From contig JAPWHF010000004.1 of NCBI GenBank assembly GCA_027214125.1, positions 97,767 through 161,766 of the forward strand: a DNA stretch of 64,000 nt, given 5' to 3'. The stretch comes from Zoogloeaceae bacterium G21618-S1. GTDB taxonomy: Bacteria > Pseudomonadota > Gammaproteobacteria > Burkholderiales > Rhodocyclaceae. The notes beneath the pieces were generated by a model. That model did no database searches and was not told the origin of the DNA. It saw only the letters and a program-made list of their open reading frames with translations. Positions 1 to 12,342 of the stretch are shown here, piece by piece; the first letter of the stretch is position 1, and every line of letters starts with the position of its first letter. The translations under genes and the position numbers were made by a program.

Positions 1-1131
1 TCACAGGCGCAGAAAATCGACAACGGCCTGGCGACGCGCCAGGGTGTCCTCGTAACCCAGGGACATCAGGTCGCGCGTAAACGCAGGCTCAAACAAGAGG
101 TACGACAGCAGCGTCGAGCCACTCGGGCGCATCGCCCCGACCCCGCGCAACACAGCCCGCAAGATTGGCGGCAGACTATGCCGGTGCTGTCCGGCGATTG
201 CGTCGATCCGCCGCGACGGTGCAATCACCAGCGTTTCGATCGGTCGCAGCGTAAGCCCCGCGGCTTGGCGCTGCTCGGCGGTGAACGCCCCGAGCGTGGT
301 GTTGATGCGCTCTAGCCGCTCGAGATCCACGGCCAGACTATCCAGAAAAATGCTGGACATGGCGTGACCGGCAATCTGCGCCAGCGATGGATAGGCGTGA
401 CCTTGCTGGCGCCCCTCCTCCTCCAGTCGGCCCGAGCCGACCACCAGAATACGGTCGGCGCCCAAATGCACCGCCGGGCTGATCGGCGCGAGTTGGCGCA
501 TCGAACCGTCGCCAAAATACTCGCGATGAATGCGAACCGCGGGAAAGACAAAGGGAATCGCGCTCGATGCCATCAAGTGCGGCACCGACAACTCGGTGCG
601 CACCCCGAGCCGCTGGGCGCGCCGCCACGGCAACACGCCATCGGCGGCCTGAAAAAACGCCAGGCTCTCGCCCGAGGTGTAGCCCGACGCCGTCACGCTG
701 ACCGCGTGCAGATGGCCATCGCGAATCGCCCGACCGATGGCGGAGAAATCGAGCACGCTCTCGAGCAGCCGCGCCAGCGGGGCATTGTCGAGCAAGGAAC
801 GCGGCGTCTGGCGATACAACCAGCCGGTGAGCAAGGCGGAGCCCCAGCGCGCGCCGGTGCCGGCCAGCGCCGGAAAGTCGGTGCGATACACCTGGTCCAC
901 ATGGAAGTTGCGCCAGATGTAGGACATCTTGCGCACCGCCATCGGAAAACTGTCGGAATACACCGCCAGCGAGGCGACGTTGATACCGCCCGCCGAGGTG
1001 CCACACAGTATCGGGAACGGGTTGCCTGGCCGCCGCCCCCACAACTCTCGGACAGCGTTGAGCACACCCACCTGATAGGCCGCGCGCGCGCCACCTCCGG
1101 TCAACACCAGCGCGGCCTTCTCTGTCGTCAT
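1..1131 (-). CDS. Patatin-like phospholipase
   Basis: A 376-residue patatin-fold lipid acyl hydrolase, complete in the window: its stop codon occupies the first three bases. The oxyanion loop GGGAR lies at residues 12-16. The nucleophile elbow GTSAG is at 44-48 with catalytic Ser46. The second member of the Ser-Asp dyad is Asp208 in GDG. No signal peptide is visible, so the protein is probably cytoplasmic or peripherally membrane-bound. It is oriented like maeB, 114 bases downstream of it, and could be cotranscribed; a 7-bp hairpin at 1210-1236 lies between them but has no T-run. The family hydrolyses phospholipids or other acyl esters; the true substrate cannot be read from sequence. Confidence 0.93.
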   Translation of the reverse strand: MTTEKAALVLTGGGARAAYQVGVLNAVRELWGRRPGNPFPILCGTSAGGINVASLAVYSDSFPMAVRKMSYIWRNFHVDQVYRTDFPALAGTGARWGSALLTGWLYRQTPRSLLDNAPLARLLESVLDFSAIGRAIRDGHLHAVSVTASGYTSGESLAFFQAADGVLPWRRAQRLGVRTELSVPHLMASSAIPFVFPAVRIHREYFGDGSMRQLAPISPAVHLGADRILVVGSGRLEEEGRQQGHAYPSLAQIAGHAMSSIFLDSLAVDLERLERINTTLGAFTAEQRQAAGLTLRPIETLVIAPSRRIDAIAGQHRHSLPPILRAVLRGVGAMRPSGSTLLSYLLFEPAFTRDLMSLGYEDTLARRQAVVDFLRL

Positions 1132-1245
1132 GTCGCCCCTCCGGCTCGATACCGCTCACTACGGCGCGGGGGGCGTCAAGCTTTAGGGCTTTTTACCGGA
1201 CACACAGGCATGCCGGACGATGGTGTCGCCCGGCATACGTGCGGA

Positions 1246-3528
<2,283 letters not shown>

Positions 3529-3670
3529 CCTCATCTCCTGGTCATTGGGGCGGCAGGCGCCTCCCCTAGGGTTTCACCCTATTATTGGAATAAGCTTTCA
3601 TTTCCATGTCGCTACGACCACCGAATCGATAAAATTCTTTCTTGATGTGCACTTTTCCCGCACCAGGATT

Positions 3671-3698
3671 TTCTCGTCGGGGGCTGACGTGGCATAAT
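3671..3698 (+). promoter_or_regulatory. Possible sigma-70 promoter toward pckG
   Basis: TTCTCG at 3671-3676 and CATAAT at 3693-3698 are separated by 16 bases. The -10 is a 5/6 match to consensus but the -35 matches only weakly. The implied start is near 3705, which would put the hairpin-plus-T tract at 3763-3801 about 60-95 bases into the transcript. Confidence 0.3.
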
Positions 3699-3762
3699 CA
3701 TAGGCTTTCGGAAGCGGCCTTGTCGCTTCGTGGTTTCCACATGTGCGCACCACCGCTTGTGG

Positions 3763-3801
3763 CGCGTGCATCAGGGGCAGCACCTGACGCTCGCGTTTTT
3801 T
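3763..3801 (+). terminator. Terminator-like hairpin in the pckG leader
   Basis: Arms 3763-3775 and 3783-3795 pair at 11 of 13 positions around a seven-base loop and are followed at once by six Ts (3796-3801). It points toward pckG and lies about 115 bases before its start codon. No coding gene ends upstream of it on this strand. It is therefore either an attenuator in the pckG leader or the end of a short untranslated RNA of about 100 bases. The structure is seen directly; the role is inferred. Confidence 0.5.
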
Positions 3802-3917
3802 CGCCCAACGGCCGCGAGGCCTGATCAGATGCGCTCCTGGAGGACCGCTCGCCACGGCTGTATCGCCGGTGGCGGGCGTTACGGTTTACAACCTGCAATC
3901 CTGGAGAATTCCGCGCC

Positions 3918-5759
<1,842 letters not shown>

Positions 5760-5796
5760 GCTGTACTGCCGGCCGCCGCCCCGCGGCCCGTCGCAC

Positions 5797-5831
5797 CAAC
5801 AAGCGCCGCCAGTCGGCGCTTGTTGCATTTT
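5797..5831 (+). terminator. Rho-independent terminator of pckG
   Basis: A perfect 12-bp stem (5797-5808 with 5814-5825) with a five-base loop, followed by CATTTT. It lies 37 bases after the pckG stop. Confidence 0.88.
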
Positions 5832-5883
5832 CACGCCGCCCCGCGCGTTCTATGATGGCGACACGCCGCCACGGACTCCCCTG

Positions 5884-7053
5884 ATGACACCCTCGCCCCT
5901 GTCCCTCGCCGACCGCATGACCGACATCCGCCCCTTTCACGTGATGGAGCTGCTGCGCCGCGCCCGCGAACTCGAAGCCCAGGGCCGCGACATCATTCAC
6001 ATGGAGATCGGCGAGCCGGACTTTCCCAGCCCGCCGCCCGTGGTCGAAGCCGCCACCCGCTTCCTCGCCCGTGGCGATGTGCACTACACCCCGGCGCTGG
6101 GCATCGCGCCGCTGCGCGAAGCGATCGCGCGTTTCTATCAGGACCGTTTCGGCGCCGACGTCGCGCCCGAGCGCATCGTCGTCACCCCCGGCGCCTCAGG
6201 CGCGCTCATGCTCGCACTGGCGGCCACGACGAATCCCGGCGACACCTGGCTGCTGCCCGACCCCACCTACCCCTCCAATCGCCATCTGGTGCGCGCCTTC
6301 GAGGGCGTCGCCCGTGCGGTGCCGGTCAATGCCGACAGCGCCTATCAGCCCACCGTGACGGCGGTCGAAGCCGCCTGGCAGCCCAACACCCGCGGCCTCA
6401 TTGTCGCCTCGCCGGCCAACCCGACTGGTACGCTGCTCACCCAAGCTGAAATCGACGCCCTGCGCCAGTCCGTACGGGCGCGCGGCGGTCATTTGATCGT
6501 GGACGAAATCTATCAGGGGCTGACCTACGGTGTGGATTCGAGTACCGCGCTAAAGACCATGGACGACGTGTTCGTGGTCAATAGCTTCAGCAAGTACTTT
6601 GGCATGACCGGTTGGCGGCTCGGCTGGCTGGTGGCACCTGAGGGCTATGCGCGCGAGATAGAGCGCCTCGCCCAGCACTTCTTCATCTCCGCCTCGACCA
6701 TCGCCCAGCAAGCGGCACTGGCGGCGTTCAGCCCGGCCTGCCTGGACATCCTCGAAGCGCGTCGCCAGGCCTTCGCCGAGCGGCGCAACACCCTGCTGCC
6801 GGCACTGCGCGAACTCGGGTTTACGGTCGCATCCGAGCCGCAGGGCGCCTTCTATATCTATAGCGATGTCAGCGCGCTCACCGACGACAGTGAAACCCTC
6901 GCCCGCCGGCTGATCGAAGAAGCCGGCGTGGCCGCCACGCCGGGCATCGACTTCGGCGACAACCGCCCGCGCCAGCACCTGCGTTTCGCCTACACCACCA
7001 GCCAGTCCCGGCTGGCCGAAGCGGCCGAACGGATTCGGCGCGTTTTGGCGTAA
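5884..7053 (+). CDS. Pyridoxal-phosphate-dependent aminotransferase, class I/II
   Basis: A 389-residue fold-type I aminotransferase. The PLP-binding lysine is Lys237 in SFSKYFGMTGWRLGW. GEPDF near residue 40 and SPANPTGT near 180 are the usual substrate and PLP phosphate-site segments. The start at 5884 gives the N-terminus expected for the family. A second in-frame ATG at 5917 is possible, and neither has a strong ribosome site. The sequence resembles aspartate- or alanine-type aminotransferases of Rhodocyclales, but substrate specificity cannot be fixed. It lies between two terminators and is probably monocistronic. Confidence 0.93.
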   Translation: MTPSPLSLADRMTDIRPFHVMELLRRARELEAQGRDIIHMEIGEPDFPSPPPVVEAATRFLARGDVHYTPALGIAPLREAIARFYQDRFGADVAPERIVVTPGASGALMLALAATTNPGDTWLLPDPTYPSNRHLVRAFEGVARAVPVNADSAYQPTVTAVEAAWQPNTRGLIVASPANPTGTLLTQAEIDALRQSVRARGGHLIVDEIYQGLTYGVDSSTALKTMDDVFVVNSFSKYFGMTGWRLGWLVAPEGYAREIERLAQHFFISASTIAQQAALAAFSPACLDILEARRQAFAERRNTLLPALRELGFTVASEPQGAFYIYSDVSALTDDSETLARRLIEEAGVAATPGIDFGDNRPRQHLRFAYTTSQSRLAEAAERIRRVLA

Positions 7054-7066
7054 AACCTACTGACGT

Positions 7067-7099
7067 AAAAAAAGGACGGCGCACAGCCGTCCTTTTTTC
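7067..7099. terminator. Bidirectional rho-independent terminator
   Basis: GGACGGC (7074-7080) pairs with GCCGTCC (7086-7092) around GCACA. The stem is extended by a run of As on the left and six Ts on the right, so it works in both directions. It lies 14 bases after the aminotransferase stop and 17 bases beyond the stop of the minus-strand transglycosylase gene. Confidence 0.9.
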
Positions 7100-7115
7100 G
7101 TGATGCAATTGCCGC

Positions 7116-7847
7116 TCAGACGTCGGACTGAGCCGCCACCGCCGCCAGCCGTGCCTGCATCGACAGCACTTTCTTCGCATAGCGCGCATTCTCGTCACGC
7201 AGCGCGCCGCCGTAATACTGCAGCGCCGACTGCAATGAACCGTAGCGGCGCAGACCTTCCTGAATGACCAGCGCCCCGACCCGCACATTGGTGACCGGGT
7301 CGAACAGAGACTCGGGCGTCGCATCCGGGCCGATCTTGTCCTGATGGAAACGCGGAATCACCTGCATCAAGCCCTGCGCGCCCACAGTACTCTCGGCCAG
7401 CGGGTTGAAGCTCGACTCGATCGCCATCACGGCGACAATCAGCAGCGGGTCCAGACCCAGTTCTTCAGCCGACTGCTCGGCGCGTGCCAGGGGGCCGAGC
7501 AAAGCGGTTTGCGACACCCGATAGCGACGCGCCACGTAGCTGCGTACGCGCTCCAGCGCAGGGGACAGCTCAGTGTCGGCCGCAGCCACCACCGGCGGCG
7601 CCTGCAACAGGGCTTCAGGTTCATCAACATGCTCGAGCGCAGCCTGTGCAAGCACCGGTTCGGCATGGACTTGTTGCGCCAGACTGACGATCGGCCAGCC
7701 GCGCGCAGCTGACTGAGGTTCAATGACAGCGGCCACCAGGGCGGCTGCCGACAGGAGTCCCAGGGCGATCACACTACCGTGGGCAAAATGCTTCAGAAAC
7801 GCGCCGCTATGAGAAATGGCGCGCATCATGACCGTTGCGTTCTTCAT
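7116..7847 (-). CDS. Lytic transglycosylase (SLT domain)
   Basis: A 243-residue peptidoglycan lyase that cleaves the MurNAc-GlcNAc bond to give 1,6-anhydromuramyl products. A single N-terminal membrane or uncleaved-signal segment spans about residues 24-42. The SLT domain covers about 120-220, with the catalytic glutamate Glu144 in AIESSFNP followed by GLMQV. The frame stays open upstream of the chosen ATG, but the ATG at 7847 has a near-perfect GGAGG six bases before it, and the hydrophobic segment follows directly. It is transcribed from a consensus promoter about 230 bases upstream through a long leader. Anhydromuropeptides it releases would be substrates of AmpD, encoded 1 kb away on the same strand. 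Confidence 0.92.
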   Translation of the reverse strand: MKNATVMMRAISHSGAFLKHFAHGSVIALGLLSAAALVAAVIEPQSAARGWPIVSLAQQVHAEPVLAQAALEHVDEPEALLQAPPVVAAADTELSPALERVRSYVARRYRVSQTALLGPLARAEQSAEELGLDPLLIVAVMAIESSFNPLAESTVGAQGLMQVIPRFHQDKIGPDATPESLFDPVTNVRVGALVIQEGLRRYGSLQSALQYYGGALRDENARYAKKVLSMQARLAAVAAQSDV

Positions 7848-8087
7848 GGTGGTCCTCCAAGAGGCCCGCCTCTGCTCGCCAATACCATCGTCATGAAAAA
7901 CGTCGGTGCAGCGCGGAACTCGCACGCCCGGATGGCTTGTTAGCCAGTCCTTGCGCCGAATCCTCGAAGAGTCGGGTCGCCAGTGGTGTCCCGCGTGACC
8001 GGTAAGATCACGCACTCACTCGATTTGACGATCCCACCAGGTCAGGGAGTGATCGCCACGCATATGCTGCAACGCAGCACGGATCGC
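7848..8087 (-). other. Long structured 5' leader of the transglycosylase mRNA
   Basis: About 234 bases lie between the predicted start (near 8081) and the start codon, with no credible gene. Reading the minus strand, CACGC (7997-7993) can pair with GCGTG (7927-7923), closing a 75-base segment. That segment contains the hairpin TGGCT-AACA-AGCCA, extended by GGA/TCC, plus shorter stems. No known riboswitch consensus was recognised. The leader ends in the GGAGG ribosome site. Structure is visible; a regulatory function is inference. Confidence 0.45.
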
Positions 8088-8116
8088 ACTCTATTGATTC
8101 GTATGGATTTTGTCAA
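8088..8116 (-). promoter_or_regulatory. Sigma-70 promoter of the transglycosylase gene
   Basis: On the minus strand a perfect TTGACA (8116-8111) is followed after exactly 17 bases by TAGAGT (8093-8088), a 4/6 match to the -10. It lies in the most AT-rich stretch of this area. Confidence 0.75.
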
Positions 8117-8193
8117 TTTTTTACCGCTAAAAATGGTGGCAAAAATACCACAAATATGGCGGTGCGCCAGCACCGGCGCGGCTTCTGGCGGCG

Positions 8194-8218
8194 AAAAAAA
8201 ACGGGGCCGAAGCCCCGT
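8194..8218 (-). terminator. Rho-independent terminator of the BON-LysM gene
   Basis: On the minus strand ACGGGGC-TTCG-GCCCCGT is followed by eight Ts, a textbook terminator. It begins 35 bases after the stop codon at 8254. Confidence 0.92.
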
Positions 8219-8253
8219 GTGAGAGTGCCTGCGACACGCGCGAAAATGCGTCG

Positions 8254-8757
8254 TTACGCTTGCGCCGGAATCCGCAGCACCTGACCCGGATAGATCTTGT
8301 CCGGATGCGACAGCATCGGCTTGTTGGCCTCGAAAATGACCATGTATTTGTTGGCGCTGCCGTAATGGGTTTTGGCAATCGCCGACAGCGTGTCACCCCG
8401 CGCCACAGTATGGAATTTTGCTTCCGGCTCCGGGCTGGTCACCACGATGGTGTCCTGCACCTCGCCCACACCGGCCACGTTGCCGGCAGCGAGCAGCACT
8501 TTTTCGCGCGTGGCCTGGTCGGGCGTCGTCCCACCCACCGACACCACGCCGGCCGCACCGTCGAAGGCCACCGTCAGCCCTTCGATGGGCAGATTCAGCG
8601 TACGCACATAGTTGGCGATCGCTTCGGCCGCTTTGGCATTGGCCGCAGCCACTTTGTCGGCGGACGGATCCTTGGCGGCAGCCTCTTGGGCGGCCTTCGC
8701 CTCACCCGTGCCAAACAGCTTCTCGCCCGCTTCCTTGATGAAGTTGAACAGTCCCAT
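8254..8757 (-). CDS. BON and LysM domain protein (YgaU/Kbp type)
   Basis: A 167-residue small protein. A BON domain spans about residues 40-108 (PIEGLTVAFDGAAGVVSV, VQDTIVV). A C-terminal LysM domain covers about 117-165 (FHTVARGDTLSAIAKTHYG to YPGQVLRIP). The architecture is that of E. coli YgaU/Kbp, a cytoplasmic potassium-binding protein, here slightly longer. There is no signal peptide, which fits a cytoplasmic protein and argues against a simple peptidoglycan-binding role. The start has a strong AGGAGG six bases upstream. It is monocistronic, with its own terminator and a palindromic element just upstream. Confidence 0.9.
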   Translation of the reverse strand: MGLFNFIKEAGEKLFGTGEAKAAQEAAAKDPSADKVAAANAKAAEAIANYVRTLNLPIEGLTVAFDGAAGVVSVGGTTPDQATREKVLLAAGNVAGVGEVQDTIVVTSPEPEAKFHTVARGDTLSAIAKTHYGSANKYMVIFEANKPMLSHPDKIYPGQVLRIPAQA

Positions 8758-8810
8758 AACACCTCCTGCAGTTGGTCAATCGATTCCGGCCATTGCCCGG
8801 CTCAGGCCAC

Positions 8811-8838
8811 TTTATACGGCACCCGCGTGTCACACGCG
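8811..8838 (-). promoter_or_regulatory. Candidate promoter with overlapping palindromic operator
   Basis: On the minus strand TATAAA (8816-8811) could be the -10 of the BON-LysM gene. A 15-base perfect odd-centred palindrome (8824-8838, arms CGCGTGT/ACACGCG) sits where the -35 would be, and no good -35 hexamer is present. This suggests activator- or repressor-controlled transcription; the binding protein is unknown. Confidence 0.35.
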
Positions 8839-8861
8839 CATGCGGACAACAAACGTAACAC

Positions 8862-9404
8862 TCAGCGACGCAATGAACTCACTACGCGCGACCAGTCAAA
8901 GCACGGCCCCGGATCGGTCTTGCGACCCGGCGCGATGTCACTGTGGCCGACCACGTCTTCGAGCGGATGCTGGCGGGCCAGATCATCGATGAGCGCGTTG
9001 AGCTGCACATACTGCGCGTCGGCGAAGGGCTGAGTGTCCGAGCCTTCAAGTTCGACGCCGATCGAAAAATCATTGCAGCGCTCGCACTCACGCCAGGCGC
9101 TGACGCCCGCGTGCCAGGCGCGCGCGTGCGTGGGGACGCACTGAATCAGCTCACCATCGCGGCGAATGAAAAAATGCGCCGACACCCGCAAATGCGCAAT
9201 ACCCGCGAAGTAGGGATGCGCCGCCGGGTCCAGCCGATTACCGAACAGCGCAAGCACACCGTCTCCGCCGAACTGCTCCGGCGGCAGGCTGATGGCATGC
9301 ACCACCAGCAGCCGCGCCGCTTGGCCGGCCGGACGGAGATCAAAATTTGGGGAGGCGATCCAGCGCGCCCCGTCCAGCCAGCCGGCGGCGTCGAGTCGGC
9401 GCAC
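8862..9404 (-). CDS. ampD: 1,6-anhydro-N-acetylmuramyl-L-alanine amidase
   Basis: Cytoplasmic zinc amidase of peptidoglycan recycling; it removes the stem peptide from anhydromuropeptides. Its loss typically derepresses AmpC beta-lactamases where ampR is present. The 180-residue length and the zinc ligands match E. coli AmpD closely: His36 in VVHA, His154 in VGHSDIAPGRKTDPGP, and Asp164. There is no signal peptide, as expected. The start is GTG, five bases after the pilR stop, so translation is probably coupled. It forms the last gene of a PP0621-pilS-pilR-ampD run. Confidence 0.95.
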   Translation of the reverse strand: MRRLDAAGWLDGARWIASPNFDLRPAGQAARLLVVHAISLPPEQFGGDGVLALFGNRLDPAAHPYFAGIAHLRVSAHFFIRRDGELIQCVPTHARAWHAGVSAWRECERCNDFSIGVELEGSDTQPFADAQYVQLNALIDDLARQHPLEDVVGHSDIAPGRKTDPGPCFDWSRVVSSLRR

Positions 9405-9409
9405 GCGGC

Positions 9410-10789
9410 TCAGTCCTTCATCCCCAGCCGCTCCATGCGATAGCGCAAAGAGCGGAAGGTCACTTTCAGCAGGCGCGCGGCGGCGGTGCGATTGCCTTCG
9501 GTTTCGGCCAGCGCTTCGACAATGGCCTGACGTTCCGCGGTGTCGAGGTAGTCCTGCAAGCCGGTGCGCATGGCGTCGCCATGGCCGTTGCCGGCCGTGG
9601 GCTCGTTGCCGATCAGCGGCTCCAGCGCCAGGTCTTCGACATGGATGATGTCGCCGGCCGACAGCGCCAGCGCGCGCTCGAGAATGTTCTCCAGCTCCCG
9701 TACGTTGCCCGGGAAGCTATAGCCGCGCAGCGCCTCGACGGCTTGCGTCGACAAGCGGGGCAAGGGCATGCCGGCCTCTTCGGCCAGGCGGGCAAGCAAG
9801 GCCTCGGCCAGCGAGCCGATATCTTCGCGCCGCTCGCGCAGCGCCGGCATCTTGAGTTCGATGACATTCAGTCGGTAGAACAAGTCCTGCCGGAAACGGT
9901 TCTCTTCGACCAGCGCGCGCAGATTCTGGTGCGTGGCGCTGACGATGCGCACGTCCACCGGTTGCTCGACGGTTTCGCCAATGCGACGCACCCGCTTCTC
10001 CTGAATCACCCGCAGCAGTTTGACCTGCATCGACAGCGGCAGATCGGCGACTTCGTCGAGAAACAAGGTGCCGCCATTGGCCGCCTGAAAGAAACCATCG
10101 CGGTCGCTGTCGGCGCCGGTGAACGCACCTTTGCGATAGCCGAAGAATTCGCTTTCCATCAGGTTTTCGGGGATTGCGCCGCAGTTGACGCCCACAAACG
10201 CCCCCGCCACCCGCGGCCCCAGCCCGTGAATGGCGCGCGCCGCGCGTTCCTTGCCGCTGCCGGACTCGCCAGACACATACACCGGCGCCTGGCTGCGGGC
10301 GAGCTTCTCGATCAGCTGGCGCACCTGCTCCATAGCCTGCGATTCGCCAATCAGAAAAGCGCTGGCGTCCTTGCGGGTTTCTTCGTTGGCCGCATCGGGC
10401 AGGCGGAACACCGACTTGATCAGCGCGCGCAACTGCTCGAGCGACACCGGTTTGGCCAGGTAGTCGAAGGCGCCGGCCTTGAGTGCAATGACCGCGTTTT
10501 CCATGCTGCCGTAGGCGGTGATGACGGCCACCGGCAGGTCGGTGCAGTGCTCGTTGATGTAGCGCACCAGCTCCAGACCCTCGCCATCGGGCAGACGCAT
10601 GTCGGTCAAGCACAGCCGGTATTTGTTCTTGGCAAGCAGCTCCCGCGCCTCGGCCACCGAGCCGGCTGAGTGGGAACCCAGGCCCATGCGGATGAGCGTC
10701 ATCTCCAGCAGTTCGCGGATGTCTTCTTCATCGTCGACCACCAGTACATCGGGGCCGGGGGGGCGGTTGCGTCGTTCAGTCTTGCTCAT
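9410..10789 (-). CDS. pilR: Sigma-54-dependent response regulator PilR
   Basis: A 459-residue NtrC-family activator, partner of PilS; in related bacteria it drives the type IV pilin gene with sigma-54. Domain order is receiver (about 12-130, phospho-acceptor Asp63 in LTDMRLPDG), AAA+ (Walker A GESGSGKE, sigma-54 loop GAFTGA, Walker B GGTLFLDE), and a C-terminal Fis-type helix-turn-helix ending in SLRYRMERLGMKD, which is typical of PilR. Its ATG overlaps the pilS stop by four bases, so sensor and regulator are translationally coupled. No pilA gene is visible in the window. Confidence 0.95.
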   Translation of the reverse strand: MSKTERRNRPPGPDVLVVDDEEDIRELLEMTLIRMGLGSHSAGSVAEARELLAKNKYRLCLTDMRLPDGEGLELVRYINEHCTDLPVAVITAYGSMENAVIALKAGAFDYLAKPVSLEQLRALIKSVFRLPDAANEETRKDASAFLIGESQAMEQVRQLIEKLARSQAPVYVSGESGSGKERAARAIHGLGPRVAGAFVGVNCGAIPENLMESEFFGYRKGAFTGADSDRDGFFQAANGGTLFLDEVADLPLSMQVKLLRVIQEKRVRRIGETVEQPVDVRIVSATHQNLRALVEENRFRQDLFYRLNVIELKMPALRERREDIGSLAEALLARLAEEAGMPLPRLSTQAVEALRGYSFPGNVRELENILERALALSAGDIIHVEDLALEPLIGNEPTAGNGHGDAMRTGLQDYLDTAERQAIVEALAETEGNRTAAARLLKVTFRSLRYRMERLGMKD

Positions 10790-12339
10790 GGCTGGCTCAT
10801 TCCGGTGAGGCAGAAGTGCGCGCCGGCCGCGCTGTCGCGCAAGGTCAGCGTGGCCCGGTTGGCATCCGCCAGTTCGCGCGCGATATACAGCCCCAAGCCG
10901 GTTCCCTTGGCATGCGTGGTAAAGAAGGGCTCAAACAGGTGCGCCTGATTTTCGGCGCTGATGCCGGGCCCGTCGTCTTCAATGCTCAAACGCGTCCGGC
11001 TCCCGTCACAGTCGGCAGACACACGGATCGCCCCGGCCGTCGGCGGCGCATAGCGTCGGGCATTGACCAGCAGGTTCCACAGAATCTGATGCAGGTGCGC
11101 GCGGTCGAAGGCGAGCGTCAGCGATGTGGGGATATCGACCGCCACCTGCGCCTTGTCGGCCTCGCCGTGCAGAGTGAACTCTTCGAGCAATTCGGCAACG
11201 AAAGCATGCAAAGGCAAGGCCTCCTGCAAGGCACGATCACGACGCCCCAGGGAGAGCACGTCACGCACCAGCTGCTCGATGCGCAGCGCGTTGTTGTTGA
11301 TGATGCGGATCAGCTTGGCCTGACTTTCGGCGCGCTTCTCCTCACCCAGCAACTCGGCCGCTTGCGTGACTGCGGTGAGCGGGTTGCGAATTTCGTGGGC
11401 GATGCTGGCGGTCAGCCGCCCCAGCGCCGCCAGCTTGATCTGCTGTGCCTGCGCCTGCACTTCATCGAGGTCTTGCAAGTAGATGACCGTATGGCCATCG
11501 TCGCCCTCAGCCCGCACAATCCGACACCGAACCGGCTTGCCGCCCTTGGGCAGGCACTGATGCCCATCGCTGTCGGCCGCCGGGTCGGCCAGCACCTTGA
11601 TCAGTGCCGGGAAATGATCGGTCATCACATCGCCGACCGGCAGCGGAGCGCCGAGCAAGGCAGCGGCCTGCGGATTGGCCTGACGGATGCGCAAGCTCGC
11701 GTCGAGCACGATCGCCCCGTCGTGCATGTCTTCAATGATGCGCTCGTTGATCGCCTGCTGACGGGCCAGGTCGATACCGCGCGAGCGCGCCAGGCTTTCG
11801 TTGGTCAGTGCGCGACTCGCCAGCAAGCGCGCGGTCAGCGCCACCCCGAAGAAGCCGACGCACACCATGCCGACCACGAAAAAGTCGTTGGCTTCACCCC
11901 GATCGAGGAAACGCACGCTGTTCTCGGCCAGCACCGCCACGGTCGCCGACGCCGCATAAAACAACACCCAGCGTCCGTAGCCGACCAGGCCGCCACCGGC
12001 CAGCAGCACCGTGAGCAGCATCGGCAAACCGCCACGCGTGCCGCCGCTGACGGCCATCATCAGCGTCAGCGAACCGATGTCGAGCAGCATCTGCAGGGTC
12101 ACCACCCGATTGAAGCCGAGCCGCTGCACCGCATCAGGGAAGCCCAGCGCCAGCACACCAAACAAGTACAGGGCGGCAAACGCCAGGAACAGCCCCGGCG
12201 CCTCTTCGCCCAGGCCGATACTCTTGCCGAAGAACAGAAAAATCGCCGCCATGGTCAGGCGGAACAGATTCAGGTAGCGCAGAGAGCGCCGGCGCGCCAG
12301 ATCGGCGGAAATGTCGTCAAGGCTCTCCGTGATGGCCAT
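10786..12339 (-). CDS. pilS: Two-component sensor histidine kinase PilS
   Basis: A 517-residue inner-membrane kinase. The N-terminal ~190 residues carry about six transmembrane segments, as in Pseudomonas PilS, where this part senses pilin in the membrane. A PAS domain follows, then the HisKA box with phospho-acceptor His315 in SIAHEIRNPLTA, and a HATPase with DDGPGI and GTGLGL. Gene order and the ATGA overlap with pilR support the assignment. The stop of the small upstream gene lies three bases before this start. Confidence 0.94.
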   Translation of the reverse strand: MAITESLDDISADLARRRSLRYLNLFRLTMAAIFLFFGKSIGLGEEAPGLFLAFAALYLFGVLALGFPDAVQRLGFNRVVTLQMLLDIGSLTLMMAVSGGTRGGLPMLLTVLLAGGGLVGYGRWVLFYAASATVAVLAENSVRFLDRGEANDFFVVGMVCVGFFGVALTARLLASRALTNESLARSRGIDLARQQAINERIIEDMHDGAIVLDASLRIRQANPQAAALLGAPLPVGDVMTDHFPALIKVLADPAADSDGHQCLPKGGKPVRCRIVRAEGDDGHTVIYLQDLDEVQAQAQQIKLAALGRLTASIAHEIRNPLTAVTQAAELLGEEKRAESQAKLIRIINNNALRIEQLVRDVLSLGRRDRALQEALPLHAFVAELLEEFTLHGEADKAQVAVDIPTSLTLAFDRAHLHQILWNLLVNARRYAPPTAGAIRVSADCDGSRTRLSIEDDGPGISAENQAHLFEPFFTTHAKGTGLGLYIARELADANRATLTLRDSAAGAHFCLTGMSQP

Positions 12340-12342
12340 GTC

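Larger units (their letters stand above)
3529..3917. other. Divergent maeB-pckG intergenic region
   Basis: A 389-base region with no convincing gene; short frames on both strands here lack ribosome sites and overlap inverted repeats. It holds a weak plus-strand promoter (3671-3698), a terminator-like hairpin with six Ts (3763-3801), and a second hairpin with arms 3846-3855 and 3869-3878 (one G-U pair). The pckG ribosome site is CTGGAG, about nine bases before its ATG. No clear sigma-70 promoter was seen for maeB. Confidence 0.6.

Noticed and set aside
1209..1237. Hairpin downstream of maeB as a terminator
   Set aside because: A 7-bp stem is present but no T-run follows on the minus strand.
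7848..8087. c-di-GMP-I (GEMM) riboswitch in the transglycosylase leader
   Set aside because: The closing CACGC/GCGTG helix invites the idea, but the conserved GEMM core around GACGCAAAGC and a GNRA-type loop are not present.
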